Counted from the first letter of the stretch, positions 54,759 to 63,925 are shown. The stretch: DNA of 64,000 nt from an uncultured Bacteroidales bacterium (GCA_946405435.1 CAMJHF010000002.1:140847-204846), one strand, 5' to 3'. Program-made: numbers and translations. The notes: generated by a model not told the origin, from the sequence alone.

Positions 54759-54985
54759 CTTCTATCAAGGCGCTTTCCCTTTTACCTCCAAGGTAATTCA
54801 GCCCAAGTTCGTACTTTATCATCCGAAATTATATCGGTCATAGCACTGCCGGTGTGCCATGCTGGCCGATTCATTGGCGGCCTGGGAACAAAATGGCCTT
54901 CTTTCGTAGCCTGCCTGCCCAGATAACGGCCGGCCTGGCACGGTTAGGCGGGACTTTTTCGGTCCGGGACCTGCAGCCCGAAAAG

Positions 54986-55795
54986 CTAGTATGCCAGCGT
55001 GATGAGCGGAGAGGCGGTCTGGCGGGGGAGAGGGGCGAGGGAGGCGGTGCCGGCGAAGGGGAGGCTTTCGCGGTAGGCGAGTTCGGGGGTGTTGTTGTGC
55101 TCGCTGAGGTGGCAGAGGAAGATGTGCTGCAGGCCTTCGTGGTTGAATGCCCTGATCGCTTCTGCACATTCGGGGTTGGACAGGTGGCCGTGACCGTCGC
55201 GGATACGCTTCTGAAGGTCGGGAGGGTAGGGCCCGAGCCGGAGCATCTCAGGGTCATAATTACTCTCAATCACTACCGTGTCGGCCTGCCTGGCCCAGTT
55301 GAGGGCTTCTTCGGTCATACGGCCTATGTCGGTCATGATCACGAACTTGTAGGTCCCGATGAGGATGGCGTAGCCAACTGTCTCTGTGGCGTCGTGGGGC
55401 ACCACGAAATACCTTGCGCGGATCATCCCGGGCACGAGTTCGTTCCACACGCCGTCGCGGAGTTCCATACGGTAGTCGTTTATCTGGTATTTCGTCATGT
55501 TGTGACGGCACAGGGCTCGGTGCAGGTTGTCCGTGGCCCAGACGGGTTTGCCGATATGCTTGCAGAAAGAACCCAATGAACGGATGTGGTCCTGGTGGTC
55601 GTGGGTAACGAGGACCGCACTGAAGTCATCGAAGCAAAGACCGTCTGCCTGAAGCTCTTTCTTGAGCCTGCGCGGACTCACGCCGGCATCGATTATTACT
55701 CCTGCTTCGCTCCGGCGGCTTTCTTCTGAAAACAGCCCCAGGAAGTAGCAGTTGCCGCAGCTGCCGGACGAGAAAGACTTGAATTTAACGCTCAT
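54986..55795 (-). CDS. metallo-beta-lactamase fold hydrolase
   Basis: A 269-residue cytoplasmic MBL protein (YycJ/WalJ-like): SSGSCGNCYFL, IIDAGVSPRRL, the metal motif THDHQDHIRSL, VPHDATETVGYAI, MTDIGRM and HIFLCHLSEHNNT. Relatives are exonucleases or regulators of cell-wall signalling. I start at the ATG at 55795, which overlaps the end of the TPR gene by 11 bases. A 227-base gap lies downstream, holding no gene that I can see and no clear terminator. Confidence 0.88.
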   Translation of the reverse strand: MSVKFKSFSSGSCGNCYFLGLFSEESRRSEAGVIIDAGVSPRRLKKELQADGLCFDDFSAVLVTHDHQDHIRSLGSFCKHIGKPVWATDNLHRALCRHNMTKYQINDYRMELRDGVWNELVPGMIRARYFVVPHDATETVGYAILIGTYKFVIMTDIGRMTEEALNWARQADTVVIESNYDPEMLRLGPYPPDLQKRIRDGHGHLSNPECAEAIRAFNHEGLQHIFLCHLSEHNNTPELAYRESLPFAGTASLAPLPRQTASPLITLAY

Positions 55796-57827
55796 CGTCG
55801 TCCTTGCAGTATTTGTCGATGACGCTGTACGCATCTCCTATGCCCAGCTCTCCGGCTCTGGAGAGGTCGATGCAGCCTTTCTCCTTGTCCTTGAGGTATA
55901 TAAGCACCAGTCCGCGGTTGAAGAATGCATCTCCCATGCCGGGATACAGCTTGACTGCCCTGGTGTAGCCGTCGATGGCGTTGACCATCTCTCCGCTCAG
56001 GCAGTACAGGTTGCCCAGATTAAAGTACAGATAGGGGATATCCGGTATGATTTCCGTTGCAGCCTGCATGTCCTCGATGGCTTCGGAGTAGTCGTAAGTC
56101 CTTGCTACCCTGTCGGAAACACGAGCCCGTGTCGCGCCCTGGTCATCCATCGAAAGCTTTTGTACGTTACCTTCCAGTGATGCGATGAACGCAATCATCT
56201 CCGCCCTCAGCACGCCCCTGTTCATGAGGTAGAATGCCTTGTAGTAGCGGGAATAGAGATCCTTTTCGGCATCACTTTCAGAGGCCGCGACAGCCTTGTC
56301 GAAATAGTTCAGAGCCCCCGTGAAATTCTTCTGCTGCACATCATAGATGCCCATGATGAAGAAAGTTTCGGAAGGGGAGAGCTTTACTTTGCCAGCACCA
56401 GAACTGCCGTCTCCTGCCAGCACGGACGACAGGGAACGCACAAGCTTGAGCGTGGCAAGGCTGTCACTGTTGGACACAACCACGGGGACTGGCACGGAGT
56501 CGGTGAAATGGTCTATGAGAGGATTCTCGTAGCGGTTGCTGAGCGCGAGGTTTCGATTTTCGCGTTCTGCCGCCAGGTGGAACTTGTACAGCGGACGCAG
56601 GCGTATGTCGATGTCCCGGTGCTGGAGCAGTTCGTTGTCGAAATCCTTTTTGGCGAAGTCGGCGTCGAGCGCCAGCAGGGAGTTGTATTTGCGGGTAGTG
56701 TCGGCGAAGGAAGCCTCTCCGGCAGCATTCTTGACCCTGTATTCGCCGACTTTTCGCTGTGCTGTGCGGTAATCGGCCTTGGACTCTTTGGTCATGCCAA
56801 GAAGGTTCTCTACGTACGAACGGTTGAGATAAGCCTTGGCAAAGTCGGGGTACAGTTCGATGGCCCGGTCGTAATCCGACAGGGCGTCGCGCCAGCGTCC
56901 CATCTCCATGAATATGGCCGCGCGGTTGAAGTAGGCGAGGACATTGCGCGGGTTGATGTTTATGACGCGGTCCATATCTTCCAGGGCGCTTGGGAGATCG
57001 CCCACCTGGGCGTAAAGGAGCGAACGGTTGTAGAGGGTGAGGGCGTTGCCGGGTTCATCCTTGAGTACTCTGTTGAGGTCGCGCATGGCGGCATTGTAGT
57101 CATGCGTTTCATAGTACATCAATGCCCTGTTGAAGTATGCGAAGGTATTTGTGCTGTCCAGTTCTACGGCCCTGGTCATGTCGGCTACGGCCTCCGGATA
57201 CTTCTCCTGGGCTGCATAGACACGTCCGCGCCGGATATAGCATTCAGGTTCGAAGCGGTCCAGCTTTATGGCCTTGTTGTAGTCTTCCATGGCCTTAAGC
57301 GTGTCGCCCAGGAATAGATGGGAGGCTCCTCTGTTGAGATAGGCCGAGGGGTCTTTGGGCTCTTTGAGAATATAGCGGTTGAAATCGGCTACCGCCTCCG
57401 GGAAGCGTCTTGCCAGGAAGTTGGTGACACCGCGGCTGTAGTACAGGCCGTTGAAGCCGGGACGGAGGCTGATGGCTTTGTCGAAATCGTCGAACGCCTT
57501 TTCGTAATCTCCTGTACGGCTTTCGGTTATGGCCCGGTAGTGGTATCCGTTGGTGAATACCGGATTGAGCCTCACGGAGGTGTTGAAATCCTTCTGCGCA
57601 CCTCTTATGTCGCCAAGGTTATACTTGGCGATTCCCCTGAAGAAGAAGCACCAGTAGTCAGTAGAGTCGAGCTTGGCAAGGATGTTGAAATGCTCTATTG
57701 CCTGGGTATATTTCCCGTCCTGAAGCGCCAGGCGCCCGCGCATGTTGAAGACGTCCTTGTCATACTGGGCAAAGACGTGGAATGCGCTGCAAAGCAGGAT
57801 GGCTATTGTAAGGAGAAACTTTTTCAC
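55785..57827 (-). CDS. secreted tetratricopeptide-repeat protein
   Basis: A 680-residue protein with a signal peptide (VKKFLLTIAILLCSAFHVFAQ) and TPR repeats over residues about 25 to 370 (segments such as AYLNRGASHLFLGDTLKAM, AYFNRALMYYETHDYNAAM) and again near the C-terminus. The longest frame starts with an ATG at 57848, but the TATCTTTG box at 57836-57843 lies inside that extension. The GTG at 57827 is therefore the likely start, 8 bases after the box, and it gives the proper signal. Function is unknown; it probably scaffolds an envelope complex. The MBL gene follows. Confidence 0.85.
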   Translation of the reverse strand: MKKFLLTIAILLCSAFHVFAQYDKDVFNMRGRLALQDGKYTQAIEHFNILAKLDSTDYWCFFFRGIAKYNLGDIRGAQKDFNTSVRLNPVFTNGYHYRAITESRTGDYEKAFDDFDKAISLRPGFNGLYYSRGVTNFLARRFPEAVADFNRYILKEPKDPSAYLNRGASHLFLGDTLKAMEDYNKAIKLDRFEPECYIRRGRVYAAQEKYPEAVADMTRAVELDSTNTFAYFNRALMYYETHDYNAAMRDLNRVLKDEPGNALTLYNRSLLYAQVGDLPSALEDMDRVININPRNVLAYFNRAAIFMEMGRWRDALSDYDRAIELYPDFAKAYLNRSYVENLLGMTKESKADYRTAQRKVGEYRVKNAAGEASFADTTRKYNSLLALDADFAKKDFDNELLQHRDIDIRLRPLYKFHLAAERENRNLALSNRYENPLIDHFTDSVPVPVVVSNSDSLATLKLVRSLSSVLAGDGSSGAGKVKLSPSETFFIMGIYDVQQKNFTGALNYFDKAVAASESDAEKDLYSRYYKAFYLMNRGVLRAEMIAFIASLEGNVQKLSMDDQGATRARVSDRVARTYDYSEAIEDMQAATEIIPDIPYLYFNLGNLYCLSGEMVNAIDGYTRAVKLYPGMGDAFFNRGLVLIYLKDKEKGCIDLSRAGELGIGDAYSVIDKYCKDDDER

Positions 57828-57835
57828 TATTTTTG
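57828..57835 (+). promoter_or_regulatory. -7 promoter box for the M28-like gene
   Basis: TATTTTTG, 26 bases before the TTG at 57862. It directly abuts the minus-strand box of the TPR gene, forming one 16-base back-to-back element. Confidence 0.6.
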
Positions 57836-57843
57836 CAAAGATA
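57836..57843 (-). promoter_or_regulatory. -7 promoter box for the TPR gene
   Basis: TATCTTTG on the minus strand, 8 bases before the GTG at 57827. It fixes the start choice for that gene. Confidence 0.65.
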
Positions 57844-57861
57844 ATCATTTATCGTGCCGAA

Positions 57862-58707
57862 TTGAAGCGCAATTGTAAAATAATTCTCCTGACGCTGTTT
57901 GCCCTGACGCTCTGCTGTCATGCAAATGCGGGAATAAAGGAAGACGTTGAGCACCTCAGCGACCCTTTGCTGGAGGGGCGCCGTCCCGGATCCCGCGGCG
58001 GTGCGGAAGCTTCAGCCTATATCTACAGACGCTTCGAGCAGTGCGGGCTGGAGCCGCGCCTTCAGTCTTTTGAGACCGAAAAGGGGATATGCCGGAATGT
58101 TTATGCCGAGTGCAAAGGCAACCCCAAGTCGTCCAAGTTCATCCTTGTCTGCGCTCACTACGACGGACTTGGCGTGTTCGACGGCGCTCTCTATCCAGGT
58201 GCGGACAGCAACGCCTCCGGCGTGGCCGTGCTCCTTGACCTTGCCGCACGTGTGTCCAAAGAGTGCCGCAACATAATATTTGCCGCCCTGGACTCGCATG
58301 CCGACGGTATGGCCGGGGCTGTCAAATTCGCCTCGCTGCCTTTCAAGGTGTCTATGGTCGTCAATCTTGACACCATGGGCAGCACGCTGGCGCCTCCGAA
58401 CAAGTATCGTCCCGATTTCCTTATCGCGCTTGGCGGCAAGGAGTATGAGAAGCAGTTGGAGAAGGCCAACGTCAATTCCCGGCTGCGGCTCTATTACGAC
58501 TATTACCGTAGCAAGGCTTTTACTGATTACTTTTATAATAAAGCCTCGGACCAGGTCCCTTTCATGCGCAAGGGTGCCAAGGCCGTGATGTTTACGTCCG
58601 GTATCACCATGAATACCAACAAGCCGGGCGACGGGCCGCAAACTCTCGATTATGAAGTCCTGCAAAGGCGTTCCGATCTAATATTAACATGGATTGATTC
58701 ATTATGA
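57862..58707 (+). CDS. M28-like aminopeptidase homologue, probably non-catalytic
   Basis: A 281-residue exported protein with the M28 zinc-peptidase fold. The TTG at 57862 gives a signal peptide (IILLTLFALTLCCHANAG) and lies downstream of the promoter. Longer frames run through it and into the TPR gene. The metal ligands His99 (CAHYDGL), Asp115 (GADSNASG) and Asp170 (NLDTMG) are kept. The catalytic and metal Glu pair is replaced by DSHAD (His146, Ala147), and the final metal His is an Asn (MNTNKPGD, Asn253). It may bind a peptide or peptidoglycan without cleaving it, or use another metal arrangement. It overlaps the VanX-like gene by ATGA. Confidence 0.8.
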   Translation: MKRNCKIILLTLFALTLCCHANAGIKEDVEHLSDPLLEGRRPGSRGGAEASAYIYRRFEQCGLEPRLQSFETEKGICRNVYAECKGNPKSSKFILVCAHYDGLGVFDGALYPGADSNASGVAVLLDLAARVSKECRNIIFAALDSHADGMAGAVKFASLPFKVSMVVNLDTMGSTLAPPNKYRPDFLIALGGKEYEKQLEKANVNSRLRLYYDYYRSKAFTDYFYNKASDQVPFMRKGAKAVMFTSGITMNTNKPGDGPQTLDYEVLQRRSDLILTWIDSL

Positions 58708-59399
58708 AAAAGCTGTTGTTTTTCTTTGCCCTTTCAACGCTCCTCTCTGTTTCATGCCGTCAGGTTAATCCGGCTCTTGACAGCAGTAATTTTGTGAACA
58801 TAACTGACGTGATCCCCGATGTCATACTGGAAGTCAGATATTATAGCACATACAATTTTGTAGGACAGCGTGTGGACGGATACCTGCAGCCGACGGCCAT
58901 CCTTACGCGGCAGGCTGCCGACAGTCTGAAAAAGGTCAGCGACGACCTTAAGGCAAAGGGATACCGGCTCAAGATTTACGATGCCTACAGGCCCCAGTGC
59001 GCCGTGGACCACTTTGTGCGCTGGGCTGCCGACCTGGGCGATACCTTGATGAGGCAGGCTTTTTATCCCGACGTTGACAAGAGCCTGCTGTTTGAGCAGG
59101 AATACATAATGGAAAAGTCCGGCCACACACGCGGCTCCACCGTGGATCTGACCCTCGTCGATGCTCTTAGCGGCAAAGATGTTGACATGGGTGGTGTGTT
59201 CGACTGGTTCGGTATAGAGAGCCATCCCGACTACACCGATATCACCAAACAGCAGTTCTGCAACCGTATGATACTTCGTGACGCCATGCTCTCACATGGA
59301 TTTAAACCCCTGGACAGCGAATGGTGGCACTTCACCCTCATCGGCGAGCCTTATCCGGACACCTATTTCAACTTCCCGGTGGAGGACCTTAAAAAATAA
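58704..59399 (+). CDS. D-alanyl-D-alanine dipeptidase (VanX/M15D-like)
   Basis: A 231-residue lipoprotein-like dipeptidase (lipobox-like LLSVSC) of the M15D family: VILEVRYYSTYNFVGQRVDGY, IYDAYRPQCAVDHF, the zinc motif SGHTRGSTVDLTLVD (His and Asp) and EWWHFT with the third ligand His. VanX hydrolyses D-Ala-D-Ala; in gut anaerobes such enzymes more likely recycle peptidoglycan peptides than cause vancomycin resistance, as no vanH or vanA is nearby. A strong terminator follows. Confidence 0.9.
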   Translation: MKKLLFFFALSTLLSVSCRQVNPALDSSNFVNITDVIPDVILEVRYYSTYNFVGQRVDGYLQPTAILTRQAADSLKKVSDDLKAKGYRLKIYDAYRPQCAVDHFVRWAADLGDTLMRQAFYPDVDKSLLFEQEYIMEKSGHTRGSTVDLTLVDALSGKDVDMGGVFDWFGIESHPDYTDITKQQFCNRMILRDAMLSHGFKPLDSEWWHFTLIGEPYPDTYFNFPVEDLKK

Positions 59400-59433
59400 A
59401 ATAGGATGGCTCAAACGGGCCATCCTATTTTTT
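59399..59433. terminator. bidirectional intrinsic terminator between vanX-like gene and nifJ
   Basis: A 10-base-pair stem (ATAGGATGGC with GCCATCCTAT) around a short loop, with A-tract on the left and TTTTTT on the right, so it can end transcripts from both converging genes. This is the only clear terminator among the convergent pairs. Confidence 0.9.
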
Positions 59434-59448
59434 ATCATTAGACTTACT

Positions 59449-62400
59449 TTACTCGGAGAGTTTCTTGTAAGTGTTGTAGCGGATCTTTGCGAACTCCTCG
59501 GTCTTGGCAAGCAGTTCACCGGCGGATTCGGGATAGAGCTTGCTCAGGGATGCGAAGCGGACCTCGCCCTTGAGGAAGTCCTGGAACTTGGTCCAGTCGG
59601 GCTCCTTGGAGTCGAGGCTGAACGGGTTCTTACCTGCTTCTTCCAGAAGAGGATTGTAGCGGTACAGATGCCAGTAGCCGCACTCCACAGCGAGCTTCTC
59701 CTCCCTCTGGCTCAGGCCCATGCCGGCCTTGAGGCCATGGTTGATACAAGGAGCGTATGCAATGATGAGTGAAGGTCCGTCGTAGGCCTCGGCCTCCTTG
59801 ATGACATTCATGTATTGCACGGGGCTGGCACCCATTGCGACCTGGGCTACATATACGTAGCCGTAGCTCATGGCCATCATGCCGAGATCCTTCTTGCGGA
59901 TTTTCTTGCCGGAGGCTGCGAACTTGGCGATCGCACCTGCAGGGGTGGCCTTGGAAGACTGGCCGCCGGTGTTGGAGTAAACCTCGGTGTCGAGCACCAG
60001 GATGTTCACATTCTCACCGCTGGCAAGCACGTGGTCCAGACCGCCGTAGCCGATGTCGTAGGAGGCACCGTCGCCGCCGAATATCCACTGGCTGCGTGCG
60101 GGGATGAACTGCTTGAGGGCAAGAAGGCTCTTGCTGACCTCGCATCCGCAGGCTTCCATCAGAGGAACGAGCTTGTCGCAGACCTCGCGGGTGACGGCGT
60201 AGTCGCCGCGGTTGTCGAGCCACTTCTGATAGAGTTCCTTCATCTCGGCTGAGCACTTCTCGCACTCGAGGCCTTTCTGCATGTAGCGGGCGACGGTTTC
60301 GCGGATGCGCTCGCTGCCGAGCCTCATGCCAAGACCGAACTCGCAGAAGTCCTCGAAGAGGGAATTCTGCCATGCCGGGCCGTGACCCTTGGCGTTGGTG
60401 CAGTAAGGAGAAGCGGGGAAGGATGCACCGTAGATGGAAGAACAACCGGTGGCGTTGGCAATCATCATGTGGTCACCGAAGAGCTGGGTGATGTTCTTGA
60501 TGTACGGAGTCTCGCCGCAACCTGCGCATGCGCCGCTGAACTCGAACAGAGGCTGTGCGAACTGTGCGGCCTTCATGTTGGACTTGGGATCCAGAGGGGT
60601 CTTGTAGCCGACCTTGGCGTTGAGGTAGTCGAAGTTGGCCTGCTCGGAAGCGTTGGCTTCGTAGGACTGCATGCTGAGGGCCTTGTCTTTGGCGAGGCAC
60701 ACGTCGACGCAGTTGCCGCAGCCGGTACAGTCGGCCACAGAGATGCTGAGGGCGTACTTGTACTGCTTGAGGTTGGCCTTGCCGTCGGTGAGCTTGAGTC
60801 CTGCGGGCACTGCGGCTGCCTCCTCTTCTGTGAGAAGGAATGGACGGATGGCGGCGTGGGGACAGACAAACGCACATGTGTTGCACTGGATACACTTCTC
60901 AGGATCCCATACAGGCACGTTGACGGCTACGCCGCGCTTCTCGTAAGCGGCTGTGCCGTTGGGCATGGTGCCGTCTTTCCAGGGCATGAACGCGCTCACG
61001 GGGAGAGTGTCGCCGCACTGGGCGTTCACAACGTCGGCTATCTCCTTCACGAAGGCGGGAGCAAGCCTCTTGGCGTTGGGATTCTCGAACTTTGCGGATA
61101 TGTTCGCCCACTCGGCGGGAACCTTGACCTCGGTGTACTCGCCGCCGCGGTCGATGGCTGCGTAGTTCATGTTGACCACGTTCTCGCCCTTCTTGCCGTA
61201 GCTCTTGAGGGCGGCGTCCTTCATGTACTTGACTGCGTCGTCGGCGGGAATGATGCCGGTGATGCGGAAGAAGGCGCTCTGGAGAATGGTGTTGGTGCGT
61301 CCGCCAAGGCCGATTTCTGCGGCGATCTTGGTGGCGTTGATGATGTAGAGCTTGATGTGCTTGCTGCCTATGACAGCCTTGGCGTGGTCGGGGATGTGCT
61401 TCAGGGTCTCTTCCTCATCCCAAAGGGAATTGAGCAGGAGGCTGCCGCCTTCCTTGATGCCCTTGAGCACGTCATACTTGTTGAGGTATGAAGGCACGTG
61501 GCATGCCACGAAGTCAGGAGTGCCGACGAGGTAGGGGGCCTTGATGGGGGACTTGCCGAAGCGAAGGTGGCTGCAGGTGTAGCCGCCGGACTTCTTGGAG
61601 TCGTAGTCGAAGTAGGCCTGGCTGTACAGGTCGGTGTGGGAACCGATGATCTTGATGGTGTTCTTGTTGGCGCCAACGGTGCCGTCGGAGCCGAGACCGT
61701 AGAACTTGCACTCGGTGGTGCCGGGCTTGACGATGGAGATTTCCTCCTTGACCGGGAGGCTCTTGAAGGTCACGTCGTCGACTATGCCGATGGTGAAGTC
61801 GGCCTTGGGTGCCTTGAGCTCGAGGTTGTCATAGACAGCCACGATCTGGGCGGGAGTGGTGTCCTTGGAGGAGAGTCCGTAGCGGCCGCCTATTACGACA
61901 GGGGCGTTCTCCTTGCCCTGGAACAGGGCCTTGACGTCGAGGAAAAGGGGCTCGCCGAGAGCTCCGGGCTCCTTGGTGCGGTCCAGGACGGCAATCTTCT
62001 TGACGCTGGCGGGAAGCACTTTGAGGAAGTATTTCTCGGAGAAGGGACGGTAGAGGTGGACGGAGATGAGACCGTACTTCTTGCCCTGGGTGGCGAGGTA
62101 GTCGATGGTTTCGCGGATGGTCTCGGTGACGGAGCCCATGGCAACGATGATATTCTCGGCGTCGGGGGCGCCGTAGTACTCGAACGGCCTGTAGGTGCGG
62201 CCGGTGAGCTCGCTGATTTCTCCCATGTAACGGGCCACGATGTCGGGAACAGCCTCATATACCTGGTTGCGGGATTCTACGGCCTGGAAGTAGACGTCGC
62301 CGTTCTGGGCGGTTCCGCGCGTTACGGGAGCCTCGGGGTTGAGGGCGCGGGCGCGGAAGTTCTCGAGGGCCTTCTGGCTTACCATGCCGCGGAGGGCGTC

Positions 62401-62967
62401 CTCGTCGAGGGCTTCGATCTTCTGGATTTCATGGGAGGTGCGGAAACCGTCGAAGAAGTGCAGGAAAGGAACGCTGGACTTGATGGTGGACAAATGTGCC
62501 ACGGCTGCCATGTCCTGGGCTTCCTGGACGCTTCCGGACGCCAGCATTGCAAAACCGGTCTGGCGGCATGCCATGACGTCCTGGTGGTCTCCGAAGATTG
62601 AGAGGGCGTGGGATGCAAGTGCCCTGGCTGATACATGGAAGACTGCAGGAAGAAGTTCGCCGGCAATCTTGTACATATTGGGAATCATCAGCAGGAGACC
62701 CTGGGAGGCAGTGAATGTGCTGGTAAGGGCTCCGGCCTGAAGCGATCCGTGGACGGCTCCCGCCGCACCGGCCTCGCTCTGCATTTCGGTAACCTTAACA
62801 GTTTCTCCCCAGAGGTTCTTCTTGCCCTGGGCTGCCCATTCGTCGATGTTCTCCGCCATGGTGGAGGAGGGTGTGATAGGGTAGATGGCGGCGTGCTCGC
62901 TGAAAAGATAAGCGATGTTGCTGGCTGCCTGGTTACCGTCACAGGTGATAAATTTTTTTTGTGCCAT
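59449..62967 (-). CDS. nifJ: pyruvate:ferredoxin (flavodoxin) oxidoreductase
   Basis: A 1172-residue single-chain PFOR, which splits pyruvate and CoA to acetyl-CoA and CO2 and reduces ferredoxin, a hallmark of anaerobic metabolism. The start MAQKKFITCDGN is clear. The order is pyrimidine-binding domain (AAIYPITPSSTMAE), CoA-binding region, two 4Fe-4S motifs (CIQCNTCAFVCPHAAI; CTGCGNCVDVC) and the TPP domain with ANATGCSSIYGAS, GDGASYDIGYGGLDH and LDTEVYSNTGGQSSK. Codon use looks strongly biased, as expected for an abundant protein. It follows fabD after 23 bases without a promoter box. Confidence 0.97.
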   Translation of the reverse strand: MAQKKFITCDGNQAASNIAYLFSEHAAIYPITPSSTMAENIDEWAAQGKKNLWGETVKVTEMQSEAGAAGAVHGSLQAGALTSTFTASQGLLLMIPNMYKIAGELLPAVFHVSARALASHALSIFGDHQDVMACRQTGFAMLASGSVQEAQDMAAVAHLSTIKSSVPFLHFFDGFRTSHEIQKIEALDEDALRGMVSQKALENFRARALNPEAPVTRGTAQNGDVYFQAVESRNQVYEAVPDIVARYMGEISELTGRTYRPFEYYGAPDAENIIVAMGSVTETIRETIDYLATQGKKYGLISVHLYRPFSEKYFLKVLPASVKKIAVLDRTKEPGALGEPLFLDVKALFQGKENAPVVIGGRYGLSSKDTTPAQIVAVYDNLELKAPKADFTIGIVDDVTFKSLPVKEEISIVKPGTTECKFYGLGSDGTVGANKNTIKIIGSHTDLYSQAYFDYDSKKSGGYTCSHLRFGKSPIKAPYLVGTPDFVACHVPSYLNKYDVLKGIKEGGSLLLNSLWDEEETLKHIPDHAKAVIGSKHIKLYIINATKIAAEIGLGGRTNTILQSAFFRITGIIPADDAVKYMKDAALKSYGKKGENVVNMNYAAIDRGGEYTEVKVPAEWANISAKFENPNAKRLAPAFVKEIADVVNAQCGDTLPVSAFMPWKDGTMPNGTAAYEKRGVAVNVPVWDPEKCIQCNTCAFVCPHAAIRPFLLTEEEAAAVPAGLKLTDGKANLKQYKYALSISVADCTGCGNCVDVCLAKDKALSMQSYEANASEQANFDYLNAKVGYKTPLDPKSNMKAAQFAQPLFEFSGACAGCGETPYIKNITQLFGDHMMIANATGCSSIYGASFPASPYCTNAKGHGPAWQNSLFEDFCEFGLGMRLGSERIRETVARYMQKGLECEKCSAEMKELYQKWLDNRGDYAVTREVCDKLVPLMEACGCEVSKSLLALKQFIPARSQWIFGGDGASYDIGYGGLDHVLASGENVNILVLDTEVYSNTGGQSSKATPAGAIAKFAASGKKIRKKDLGMMAMSYGYVYVAQVAMGASPVQYMNVIKEAEAYDGPSLIIAYAPCINHGLKAGMGLSQREEKLAVECGYWHLYRYNPLLEEAGKNPFSLDSKEPDWTKFQDFLKGEVRFASLSKLYPESAGELLAKTEEFAKIRYNTYKKLSE

Positions 62968-62990
62968 TGTGTTGTAAATATGTGTAAGTG

Positions 62991-63878
62991 TTATTGGATT
63001 CCTTGGATGATTATGCCTTCCATGCCTTTCGTCATTCGGCTCAGGAGACCCTGGAGCACAGTGCCCGGGCCTATTTCGGTGAACTCGCACGCTCCTTGTT
63101 CCAGCATGCCGAGCATGGTCTGCGTCCAGCGCACGGGAGAGGTGAGCTGAAGCAGGAGGTTGGCTTTTATGACCGCCGGATCCGTTTCCGGCCGTGCGGT
63201 GACGTTCTGATAGATGGGGCACCTGGGAGTGGCGAAGACGGTGGATTCTATGGCCTTGGCCAGTTTTTCTCGGGCAGGCTCCATAAGGGGGGAGTGGAAA
63301 GCGCCGCTCACGGCGAGCGGGAGGGCGCGTTTGGCTCCGGCTTCCTTGAGCGAGGCGCAAGCCTGGTCAACGGCGGACTTCTCTCCGGAAATCACCGTCT
63401 GGCCGGGGCTGTTGTAGTTGGCGGGCACTACGACTCCGGGAGTTTCGGAGCAGATCCGCTCGATTTCTCCGGCGTCGAGTCCGATTATGGCGGCCATGGC
63501 CCCGGGATGTTTCTCGCAGCACTCCTGCATGGCCTGTGCGCGGGCCTCGACAAGGCGCAGGCCGTCCTCGAAAGAGACGGCAGCGGCGGCCACCAGGGCA
63601 CTGAATTCGCCCAGCGAGTGACCGCCGACCATATCGGGAGAGGGAAGTGGAGAGCATTCGGCGAGAACTACCGAATGCAGGAATACAGCCGGCTGGGTAA
63701 CCCTGGTGGCTTTGAGGTCATCTTCTGTGCCCTCAAACATTACTTCAGTTATGTTGAAACCCAATATCCGGCAAGCCTGGTCCATCAGTTCCTTGGCGTG
63801 TAAAGAACTGTTATATAGGTCTTTACCCATGCCGACGAACTGCGAGCCCTGCCCCGGAAACAGAAATGCTCTTTTCAT
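62991..63878 (-). CDS. fabD: malonyl-CoA:ACP transacylase
   Basis: FabD loads malonate on to acyl carrier protein for fatty-acid synthesis. The about 295 residues show FLFPGQGSQFVGMGKD, the nucleophile GGHSLGEFSAL, the region with Arg (LRLVEARAQAMQE) and AVSGAFHSPLM with the catalytic His. The ATG at 63878 lies 5 bases after a -7 box; homologues also begin at this residue. It heads a transcript with nifJ. Confidence 0.95.
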   Translation of the reverse strand: MKRAFLFPGQGSQFVGMGKDLYNSSLHAKELMDQACRILGFNITEVMFEGTEDDLKATRVTQPAVFLHSVVLAECSPLPSPDMVGGHSLGEFSALVAAAAVSFEDGLRLVEARAQAMQECCEKHPGAMAAIIGLDAGEIERICSETPGVVVPANYNSPGQTVISGEKSAVDQACASLKEAGAKRALPLAVSGAFHSPLMEPAREKLAKAIESTVFATPRCPIYQNVTARPETDPAVIKANLLLQLTSPVRWTQTMLGMLEQGACEFTEIGPGTVLQGLLSRMTKGMEGIIIQGIQ

Positions 63879-63883
63879 TTTGA

Positions 63884-63891
63884 CAAAGTTA
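63884..63891 (-). promoter_or_regulatory. -7 promoter box for fabD-nifJ
   Basis: TAACTTTG on the minus strand, 5 bases before the fabD ATG, again implying a near-leaderless transcript. Confidence 0.65.
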
Positions 63892-63904
63892 ATCAAATTT
63901 TTCG

Positions 63905-63912
63905 TATTTTTG
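63905..63912 (+). promoter_or_regulatory. -7 promoter box for tRNA-Arg
   Basis: TATTTTTG, 13 bases before the 5' end of the tRNA and divergent from the fabD box. Confidence 0.65.
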
Positions 63913-63925
63913 CAATCGATTTGCC

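Noticed and set aside
57828..57848. ATG at 57848 as start of the TPR protein
   Set aside because: The -7 box lies inside this extension, so it would not be transcribed; the GTG at 57827 restores a clean signal peptide.
58704..59399. Vancomycin resistance function for the VanX-like gene and the VanZ-like gene at 51377
   Set aside because: No vanH, vanA or vanRS genes are present, and both families have many chromosomal members unrelated to resistance.
60382..62601. Long plus-strand open frames opposite nifJ
   Set aside because: They are rich in Gly, Val, Leu and Glu in the pattern produced by the complement of nifJ codons and carry no promoter box or recognisable family.
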